The notes under the pieces: model-generated
The model's database searches: none
Told to the model about the DNA's origin: nothing
The model's input: the letters and a program-made list of their open reading frames with translations, nothing else
Made by a program: the position numbers and the translations under genes
In this document: positions 54,226 through 64,000 of the stretch, one piece after another
Numbering within the stretch: position 1 is the first letter of the stretch
How the letters are laid out: each line of letters opens with the position of its first letter
Assembly (NCBI GenBank): GCA_029204225.1
Contig: MU832069.1
Span: 24,944 to 88,943, forward strand
Source: Diphasiastrum complanatum
Lineage: Eukaryota > Streptophyta > Lycopodiopsida > Lycopodiales > Lycopodiaceae
Length of the DNA stretch: 64,000 nucleotides
Direction of reading: 5' to 3'

Positions 54226-55317
54226 CCGAGTCAGGTAGTGAAGTGGGAGCAGGGTGAGGTGCAAGGTCTACATTAGTTAAGGCAAGCTGCTAACGTGAAA
54301 GCAGAACAAGCATTTTGATGGCGAGAAAAAACAACACCTTCCCGAATAGAGAACACGGAAGGGAGAAGAAAACGGAGGAACCTGAGAAACGAGAGAGGAA
54401 GGAACATGGTGACAAAGATGAGGTGGACAATATGGTGCCACATGACCAGAGGAAGCAAACAAGAAATCCACAACATCACGGTCAGCCTCAGGACGTGCGC
54501 ATGAAGGGGAAGCACGACGAGGTTGGTCTGAAGGTGAAGCAGGTCTCTTTTCTCTGTGCCGAGCAAGAGGAATGATATCCATGACTAGTAGAGGACAAGA
54601 TGATTCTTGAGGAACCAATCCAGATTTGAGTAATGGTTGGCTTGCAAGATGGCTCCACTGAAGCTGAACGCACCCAAGCTTTAATAAAAAAACACCAGGG
54701 CTTTGCCTTGAGACACTAAGAAAGCTTCGAAATTGCTCACCCAGCTCCAAAGCTAAAGGTGTACAACAAACTGGTGCTTAAACCATGATTTAGCAAGGGT
54801 GATGTTCACCAATTTCCAGTTCAAACCCAAACTTCAGCAAGAACAAACAATCGCACTTCTCCACAATTGTTGTTTGGCTTATCCCTGTCGGAAATGGTAT
54901 CTACCGCAAGAAATTGCACCTTTGATCACCTTTCCCTCTACCCGAAACCTACTCCAGAAGCCTTTTCACTCATCGTGATCCAACTTGCGATGACAACACT
55001 AAACATGTTCTACTGATCTCTTTACCAAAAACGATAACTGAAAACATCTCTATTGCTTCTACCAATGTTCCACACAGAATTCCCATGGAGCAGTCACAGT
55101 TTTGACAGTCCCCTAACACTGGTGGTTCTGCAAAAAACATTCAACGCTGAGGTTTTTGATCTTGAGAAAGACAAATTGGCTAAAGGAAATTACCTACTAG
55201 ATTTGTGGATTCTTACAATCGAGGGATCTAAAACAACCCTCAATATAGATAGCCTCAATAATAATAGAAATTTGCACAAAGAGCAGCTACTTGCATAGGC
55301 GTCTCCAATATCAACAT
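54226..55317. other. Intergenic or transposon-derived sequence
   Basis: The longest frame (54277-54750 minus) has no recognised domain and may be the upstream part of the neighbouring LINE relic. No gene is called. Confidence 0.35.
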
Positions 55318-55445
55318 ATGAAAGAGGATGGTATGTTCAAAATGTGCATAGATTACCAAGCTTTTTTAAATCATAACCATCAAGAACCAATATTGTATTG
55401 CAAGAGTTGATGATCTACTAGACACATGCAAAAGAACATGCATTT
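55318..55445 (+). pseudogene. Gypsy reverse-transcriptase relic
   Basis: KEDGMFKMCIDYQAF, then in a shifted frame ITIKNQYCIARVDDLLDTC, matches the gypsy RT stretch KKDGSxRxCxDYRALNxxTIKNxYPxPRxDDLLD. Only this short piece is recognisable. Confidence 0.7.
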
Positions 55446-55744
55446 TCATCAATGTTCAAGTCAACATCATCTAAGGTTAAATTGAAGATCAACAGAGAAT
55501 AGGTTTTAGAATGAATAAAAAAAATTATGAATTTTGAAGTTATGTTTTTGGATCAACTACTGCTCTTAAACACTTCAAGCCTAATGAATCTGATATTTGA
55601 GCTACAGCTATATTTAATATAATTTGGATCTACATTAAAAACATGGAAGAGCAGTTGTGAATAGTGAAAAGCTGCATGAAACATTCACAAAAAATCAACA
55701 AAATAGAGGTATAAAATCCTCCAATAACATAATTTGCTAATAAT

Positions 55745-56076
55745 CTTTGTACATTAAAAGTAAAACAACAAATTTTCAAGGTTGCAGGGATGGAATGTAT
55801 GCCTTTTAAGTGTACCAGAACAGTAAGTTGATGTGACACAACTTACATAAAGATTGGTCAATGAGCAATAAGCATGTCAACCAAATGTTGGGGGACAAGA
55901 CACTTACCAAAATTCGATAAACTGAAGGTAGGAAGACCTCGAACACTACAATATATTCATCTTTGTACATAAAAAGTAAAACAACAAACTTTAACGATTG
56001 CATGGATGGAATGTGTGCCTCTATCTGTTCAATGATGTGACACAGCTTACAAGTAAGGATGGACAATGACAATGGC
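55745..56076. repeat. Spaced direct repeat (about 115 bp, 216-bp offset)
   Basis: CTTTGTACATWAAAAGTAAA (55745 and 55961), GGATGGAATGTRTGCC and GATGTGACACARCTTACA recur in the same order with substitutions and small indels. Confidence 0.7.
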
Positions 56077-56346
56077 CAATATTAAATGCTCATACATGTG
56101 ATAATAAATAAAGATAACATCTAATGGACATAATCGATTGTTTTCTTATTCCTGTCTCATCTGCCTATAAGGAAAACCCTATAAGGAAAAGACCCTATAA
56201 GGAAAACCATGACCATCTAATATTCTTGCAATTCAGCCCAGTTTATTTCCCTTGCTCCAACTCCTTTCAGCTTAAACATTTTGTACAAAAACTAGAGAAC
56301 CTTGTATTTTGTACAAGAATCTAATCGTGTTATCAAAGTATCTGTT

Positions 56347-56498
56347 TAAAATCTCAACATAGCAAAGGTGGCGTATTATATCCGGAAATCTTGAACTTAA
56401 CGGATTGCTAAAAATATGACTGTAAAATCTCGACCTAGCAAAGGTGGCGTATTATATCCGGAAACCTTGAACTTAACGGATTGCTAAAAATATGACTG
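56347..56498. repeat. 76-bp tandem duplication
   Basis: TAAAATCTCRACMTAGCAAA, then GGTGGCGTATTATATCCGGA and so on, is repeated at 56347 and 56423 with three or four differences. It lies about 200 bases beyond the NFU stop codon. Confidence 0.9.
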
Positions 56499-56694
56499 AT
56501 AAAACACATATACTTGTAAAGATGATCATATTAATTGATGTGAAGCTAGAGAGTACAGTCAGAACATTTTGGCAGTAAATGTTGCTTAGAGAAGTTCCTC
56601 CACCCATCATAGCTGTGTCCAAAAGAGGCTAGTGTTACAGAAGAGACTCAGTGATGATTCTCTGTTTAGAGTCGTATTTTCTGGAACTTGCACT

Positions 56695-56772
56695 CTATTG
56701 ACTCCCCTCACCTGCCTTTACACTTTCCTCCTCATCTAAGTCACTATCATGCGCTTCCTCCACACCTTTAAC
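56695..56772 (-). CDS. NFU Fe-S protein, last exon
   Basis: After a T-rich acceptor (AG at 56774-56773) the phase-0 frame reads VKGVEEAHDSDLDEEESVKA, then GEGSQ and TAG at 56697-56695. It continues HYIPE from the previous exon as HYIPEVKGVEE, the normal end of the NifU domain (HYVPEVxxV). The acidic tail resembles the C-termini of mitochondrial NFU proteins. Confidence 0.85.
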   Translation of the reverse strand, partial: VKGVEEAHDSDLDEEESVKAGEGSQ

Positions 56773-59105
<2,333 letters not shown>

Positions 59106-59217
59106 CTCAGGAATGTAGTGCATAAGCATATTTTCTATCCCTGTTTTGAGAGTTACTGCAGAGCTTGGGCATCCACTGCAAGCACCCTGCATTTTCAATT
59201 TCACAATGCCAGTATCC
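59106..59217 (-). CDS. NFU Fe-S protein, exon with the CxxC cluster site
   Basis: The leading G completes an Ala codon from the preceding exon. Then come [37 protein letters not shown]. The GACSGCPSS motif holds the C-x2-C cysteines that bind a [4Fe-4S] cluster at the dimer interface of NifU C-terminal domains. Both cysteines are present. NFU proteins receive a cluster from the ISC machinery and pass it to targets such as lipoyl synthase. Confidence 0.93.
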
Positions 59218-59398
59218 CTGCAATACCAAACCAGACTTTCAAAACTAACCTAAGACATCTCATTTCTTACCAACTCCAACCTCTGCAATTTAACATAAAC
59301 TAGATCCTAAAACCTGAAATATGAGGCTTTTTTTTGGGCAAAGTACAATGACAACAATAAGAAAGGAGCAAATCGAAAAGGTCAAGCATGAAGCATAC

Positions 59399-59502
59399 GC
59401 ATTGTACTCTCGGTACTCAATATCACCACCATCATCCTGTACAGCGGGACGTATCCTGGTCTCCAGAAGTTCCTTTATCATAGCTACTGTTTCATCATCA
59501 TC
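59399..59502 (-). CDS. NFU Fe-S protein, exon starting the NifU domain
   Basis: Phase-0 start [20 protein letters not shown], then [15 protein letters not shown], with the last codon split (GC|G). It is the first half of the NifU C-terminal domain (IxxxLExxIRPxxxxDGGDIEY). The [20 protein letters not shown] entry is very close to plant mitochondrial NFU4/NFU5-type proteins as I remember them, rather than plastid NFU1-3. The N-terminal NFU domain and transit peptide should lie in exons beyond the right edge, because none is found between 59503 and 64000. Confidence 0.92.
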
Positions 59503-59680
59503 CTAAAACCAAAACCATTGAAATCTTGTTACATGCAATGCTCTAGTGAAATATAGACTTTTTCATTGCCTTTGCATCAAGAACGACGACGGTCAATTTA
59601 TATTTCAAATTATGTGTTATGCAAAAATATCAAATATTGTGTTATGCAAATATATAGGTTCCGGAAACATGATATATTCA

Positions 59681-59688
59681 AAGCATAG
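59681..59688 (+). repeat. Putative hAT target duplication, left
   Basis: AAGCATAG; partner AAGTATAG at 63142-63149 with one mismatch. Confidence 0.5.
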
Positions 59689-60180
59689 TACCCTCTGGTA
59701 CCGCTGTTATGGTACCGCCGGTACCATATCAGTGGTACCGCCAGTATGGTACCGCCCTGGGATCCGCGGTACTAGGGTTTTTATTTTTTAATATACCGCA
59801 TAGATTTCTCACTCTCTTTCTCTTTTCCTCTATCTCTCTCTTTCTTCTCTCTCATCATTCTTTTTCATCAAAAAAATCAAATTTTATGGGTAGAATAGTG
59901 TGAGTAGTGTTAGTTTTTGCCGTTTTTTTGTGATTTTTTTGTTTGTTTGCACTGTAGGGAGAGATCATGGGTGTGCAAAAAGTACAAAAAGGACCAAGAG
60001 TGGATCCTAATCTGATCCTCAAGAGGGATTGGTTGTCAGATTACTTGATCTATCAATCTACTTCAGAATAATTTTTTTTTGCCTATTACTTACCAAAAAA
60101 GGACAAAAAAATGGAAAAAAAAGGTGTACTGGGTGTAAAAAAGAGGGTACAGTACATGGTGCAGGGGACTGGTGTAGTGG

Positions 60181-60352
60181 CACATGGGCACTGTGGGTGA
60201 GCAGACCATGGGGCCAATGGGAGACCAACACAGGGGGGGAGCATCACATGGGGGCAGGTACATAGGCACATGGGCACTGTGGGTGAGCAGACCATGGGGC
60301 CAATGGGAGACCAACACAGGGGGGGAGCATCACATGGGGGCAGGTACAGAGG
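60181..60352. repeat. 86-bp tandem duplication inside the hAT element
   Basis: CACATGGGCACTGTGGGTGA begins copies at 60181 and 60267, which are almost identical. A third partial copy starts at 60353. It lies just after the transposase C-terminal region. Confidence 0.92.
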
Positions 60353-60369
60353 CACATGGATGAATGATG

Positions 60370-61254
60370 GGGATCCACATGGCCGATCAGGCTGTGGGAT
60401 AAATAGGCACTCACAATGCCATTGTGGTCGGCATCGTAATATGGCCGTAAATCTAACTGATGCCAAATTCTATCGGTCATAAAATGGGTGTTTTGCTGGA
60501 AATTTGAGATATTGGTCACGGGTGGAACGTCAATGAAACACAGCAAGGGAGGATGAGATGAGATGCATACCTGTGAAAGGACCCGCAGTGCAAGACGCTG
60601 TATGGATGGATAGGTGCTGCCGAACATGGTCCACCAGGTAATGGGGAGCTGCCTCCTCTCTGGATCCTGAGCAGTCGGGTGACCGAACGTGCCCATGCCA
60701 AAACGAAATGTAGCGAGCTCCTCCATGAGCCTGATAGGATCCAAACCTATGTGTGGACCCACCCTGTGAATGTACTGAAGCCAATCGGCCTCGAGTTCCC
60801 TATCTGCGATCTGTGTTGGAGAGAGGAAGAGGGGATGCAGCATGTGTGCAACACTGTGGATACTCCTGTGGAAGTAGTCCCACCGCGTCTCCCATATGAA
60901 CTTCAGCTTTGTCATCCTGCAGGTGAGGGGCATGTGGTTTAGGGCATTACGAAAAAACTTAACACTGACAGGAAAAACAAACTAGCAACCGTTGAAAAGT
61001 TAAAGAACAATTACAACACTGTACCGCTTAACTCTCTGGCTGCAAGATGGGCAGCTGCAGGAACTGTCCAATCCGGTCCATGAGCTCATACACCATCCAA
61101 GTGTCGACCCCTCGCTGTCAGCCATGCGGAGCACAATGTAGAGTGGTCGAAGCAGTCCTGACAATGTCTGTGCATCCCTCCAGAAATGGTCTCCCCTCAC
61201 CGTGGAAGAAAAGTGCTCCCCATCCCAGTGCGCGGAAACGTACTGGCACCCCAA
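60370..61254 (-). pseudogene. hAT transposase C-terminal part
   Basis: The frame 61254-61000 reads HFWRDAQTLSGLLRPLYIVL, then RMADSEGSTLGW, the middle of DUF659-type hAT transposases. The frame 60933-60244 reads HPLFLSPTQI, GMGTFGHPTAQ, ITWWTMFGSTYPSIQRLALR and VLSQVCISSH, the hAT C-terminal dimerisation region (WWxxxGxxxPxLQxLAxRVLSQ). Intervening frame changes may be introns or decay. Confidence 0.8.
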
Positions 61255-61297
61255 AGATCACTGGCAACCATCTTTAGAAGCTGGGCCCTGCACCTGA

Positions 61298-61960
61298 TCA
61301 AACGGTCGATGACCACCAAGTCAAATGCAAAGCGTGTGGGGGCTGGCTTACGGAGGTCCAGATGGCTGAACACCCGGAACATGGCAACATCAAAAGGTCT
61401 ATGTCGTGCGCTGCACAGGGGGTATGAACAATATGAGGCAACTCGGCCTCTAGCAGTACACCCATCTGAATGCAATTCTTGGCATTGTCCGTCACCACTG
61501 TGACGACATGCTGTGGGCCTATGGCTAGGATGGAAGACCTGATGACATCAAACATGAACTCTGCAGATATGACTCTCCCCCCCTTGCTGCAATCCACTGC
61601 CCTCAAAAACTGTGTGCCCATGCAGCTGGAGACCAGTATGTTGAGGATCGGCCTCCTCCTGACATCAGTCCAGCCATCGGACATGATGCTGCAACCGTAA
61701 GTGGCCCAGTGCCGACGCAGAGGCTCCATCTCTCTAGACAAGGACTCAACCCTATCCCTCAGCATGTGTGTGCGGACAATCTCTGAACTAGGGACTCTCC
61801 AGCTAGGGCTGATAGACTGTGCAAGGCGGAAGGCCCTTCTGAAGGGCTCAGAGTTGGTGATGGCAAAGGGCAGGTTCAGCTCGTAAATCAGACTGGCCAC
61901 GACCTGTGTGGCCTCTCTGTCCATGTGCGGCTGATGCGCGCCGCGAATGGTCTGCTGCAC
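61298..61960 (-). pseudogene. hAT transposase DUF659 catalytic region
   Basis: The frame contains IMSDGWTDVRRRPILNILVS with a catalytic-type Asp, VVTDNAKNCIQMGVLLEAEL and the PHIVHTPCAAHDIDLLML motif (C-x2-H). All are diagnostic of DUF659 hAT transposases, which excise and reinsert DNA. The end of the frame after about residue 200 is out of register. Confidence 0.88.
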
Positions 61961-61969
61961 AAGGGCTCT

Positions 61970-62812
61970 CCCTGGTGGGCGACAGGTGGTGGACCTTCAG
62001 CACGGTGCACTAACCGTGACGGGAATGGACGATGACGCGACAGGCTGAGCACTGGTGGATGCATCGCCTGTAGACGTGGAATGGGGAGAGTGGGATGCAC
62101 TGGCAGGGATGGGTGCCGCAGCATAGGTGGGGTGCATTGGTGGAGGGGCAACATCTGGCATGGGGTACGAAACCTGCTGGCTGAGGAGGTCATCCGAATG
62201 GGAAGGGAAGGAAGAAGGGATCTCTTCCACATCCTCGAAGGCCCCAGCAGTAGCATCCTGGGCCTGCTCGGGTGGCAGAGAGTCCATGAGAAAGTCGTAG
62301 ACTGGGGGAGTGAGAGCAACAGTGGGTGGTGGTGGAACCGCAGTGGCAACTGGCAGAATGGGACGGGATCCACCGGAATCTGAGCAGATGGGGGTGCGTG
62401 AGGCAGAACTGTCTGAGGGGGATGAGGGGCAAAGGGACTGGAGAAGGATGCACTCCCTCTCCTCGTGCGTGCCAGCCAAGCAGGTAGCAACTCTGGGTCA
62501 GCCACATAAGGAGCGGTGCAAAATCGGAGAATGCCCTCCGAAATGGTGTTCTCCCCTACCACGAGCCGCGGCCCGTAGGTGTCCAGTAGTCGCTGTCTGT
62601 CGGGGACGGTCATGCTGCCACAAGAGGCAGCATTCAAGGTGGCACCATTTTTGGCGCGTGCACCGAGCAGATGGCCTTTAAGGCGAGTGAGGGATGCAGC
62701 AAACTCGACGAGACAGTATCGGCAGCGCACGATCTTCTGACCGGTCTTGTTGGCCTTGTCGCCTGACAATGTCTACCTCGTCCCACAGACCGGAAAGGTC
62801 GGATTGCACCAT
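61970..62812 (-). pseudogene. hAT transposase BED zinc finger and Pro/Ser linker
   Basis: MVQSDLSGLWDEVDIV starts at 62812. After a one-frame slip near 62765 the chain continues GDKANKTGQKIVRCRYCLVE and FAASLTRLKGHLLGARAKNG, a BED-type finger (C-x2-C ... H) that binds the transposon ends. A long proline- and serine-rich segment follows, with overlapping frames that are probably not all translated. Confidence 0.75.
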
Positions 62813-63149
62813 TGCGTTGGAGAAAACTAGGGACAAAATGCAGATGAAGCTAAAGCTGCAAGGATGGAACGCTGGAAAAAAAACAGCAGGGTACACTGTG
62901 TGAGAGACGCTGAAAATGGGCGAAGGCAGGGCGAAGCAAGTCAGATGCAAGGCAGGGCATTGCGTGGGCGAAGGGCGACGCAAGGAATCGAAGGCAGGCA
63001 GGCGGAAACAGTAGCAATGGCAGGGCGGAGAAGGGCGCGAAAAAATTTCTGATGAAATGCGAGGGGGGCGGGTAGTTTAGATTAAAAAAAATATTAAATA
63101 ATAAATAATATATTATATTATGGTACCGCGGTACCAACATGAAGTATAG

Positions 63150-64000
63150 CTATAGCATCCCCACATGCATCATCAACCTGATTATGATAAGTGTGAATTT
63201 TATTTCAAGGCATCTCTACTCCTATCATCAAGAAAGGTCCCCAGCTCACTGCAGGTGGGATTAATACGCAAATTTTTAATTAGCTGTATACAAGTTAGAC
63301 ATGCATTTGGGTACTCGTTCATTACATAGGGTCCAATTATTTTTCCATTTGGTCACTCCAGTGAACAGTCTATTTCTAACAGATTTGGTCACTGGTTGGC
63401 TACTAATTAAGGCGTTGACCAACTGGTACAACATGACTAGGGATATCCCCCAAACCCAAAGAAATTCCCAATAGCAGCATTAGGCTCATTCTTTCTAATT
63501 ACGCAGTTCAATTCTAGACACTTGCGAGCTCTTTGTTGGATGCTCAGTGAGTAGCCATCCTTTGGTGGAGTTCAAATTCAACATAGTATTGATTGTTTTT
63601 AGATTCTGGTTGGAGATTGTTTGATAGCTTAGAGTTTGTTGTTCATGTATTGATTTTTTTTAGATTCTGGTTGGAGATTGTTTGATAGCTTAGAGTTTGC
63701 TGTTCATCACATTGTCCCATCCATGACCTTGTGCAAATTTGTCCTTAGCTTGATACCAGAGCAATTTGTAAAGCAAGTAGCTCTTTGTGCAAAAGGACAA
63801 GATTTTGAGCTTTTCAAAAGTGGGTGCCTGCTGTGAAGAAGAACTAATGAATAAGATGATCGAATTTTTGAGCTCAGGGCCCACTAAACCCTAAACATTG
63901 ATAGTACAGTTAGTTGGAGTCTGAGAAGGGTAGATAGCAACTTCATCCAACATTTGGCGAGCAGGACGTACATAGAGGTTCCAAACTTAAGAATCAAATT
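63150..64000. other. Intron sequence to the right edge
   Basis: No exon is recognised. It contains a 61-bp tandem duplication (63587-63647 and 63648-63708). Confidence 0.45.
63587..63708. repeat. 61-bp tandem duplication
   Basis: TATTGATTKTTTTTAGATTC, then TGGTTGGAGATTGTTTGATA and so on, occurs twice with two or three differences. Confidence 0.9.

Larger units (their letters stand above)
59689..63141 (-). mobile_element. hAT-like DNA transposon, degenerate
   Basis: The boundaries are proposed from an 8-bp near-duplication, AAGCATAG (59681-59688) and AAGTATAG (63142-63149), the length hAT transposases create. Both ends are rich in GGTACCGC words (five near 59697-59785, then TGGTACCGCGGTACCA at 63121-63136). 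The inside encodes BED zinc finger, DUF659 and hAT C-terminal segments on the minus strand in broken frames. The terminal inverted repeat itself is weak (shared TGGTACCGC). Confidence 0.65.
59503..64000 (-). other. Intron of the NFU gene (open at the right edge), carrying a hAT element
   Basis: The acceptor AG is at 59504-59503. No upstream NFU exon is recognised as far as 64000, so the intron is at least 4.5 kb. A 3.45-kb hAT-like element accounts for most of it. Confidence 0.6.

Overview
This is a stretch of a land-plant nuclear genome. Three intron-containing host genes have plant-type splice sites, one start site has a TATA box and a pyrimidine-rich leader, and almost everything else is plant-type LTR retrotransposon debris (Ty1/copia and Ty3/gypsy chromovirus), one hAT transposon, SINE-like copies and microsatellites. 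Introns of up to 18.9 kb filled with nested elements point to a large genome such as a fern, gymnosperm or lycophyte. The sequence alone does not decide the lineage.

Layout. (1) 1-21032, + strand: the 3' part of a Sec14/CRAL-TRIO lipid-transfer gene. I see three coding exons (275-378, 19282-19444, 20727-21032); earlier exons lie left of the window. Its first visible intron holds an old copia element (2793-13307) that was later hit by a young gypsy chromovirus (5906-12120, perfect 5-bp target duplication, LTRs differing at one base), plus a decayed gypsy gag, a perfect 36-bp inverted repeat and other repeats. (2) 21033-34650: intergenic, with SINE-like sequence, AT tracts, a decayed copia (about 23168-27450), a G-rich non-coding block and a truncated minus-strand copia gag-protease fragment (about 29172-30372). 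(3) 34651-40520, - strand: a complete gene of seven coding exons for a two-KH-domain FUBP-like RNA/DNA-binding protein of about 636 residues with a long Q/G/Y-rich tail. Its promoter abuts tandem repeats and SINE-like copies. (4) 41471-52930: a pile of minus-strand copia elements of one family (elements A, B and the LTR of C) with a relic of another family between them. All are defective. (5) 52931-56694: intergenic, with tandem duplications, a non-LTR reverse-transcriptase relic and a gypsy RT relic. (6) 56695-59502 and onward, - strand: the last three coding exons of a NifU-domain iron-sulfur scaffold/carrier gene (NFU). Its next upstream intron contains a 3.45-kb hAT-like element (59689-63141), and the 5' exons lie beyond the right edge.

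The three host genes have no visible functional link: lipid transfer, RNA/DNA binding and Fe-S assembly. I found no operon, CRISPR array, rRNA or canonical tRNA gene and no convincing new biological system. The most interesting items are the nested insertion history inside a live-looking intron, a copia primer-binding site that looks like half-tRNA priming, the perfect snapback, a CGCAATTTT-rich insertion in a copia RT, TTCGCGAA palindromes in the LTRs, and a recurring pattern of two-copy tandem duplications of 50-185 bp.
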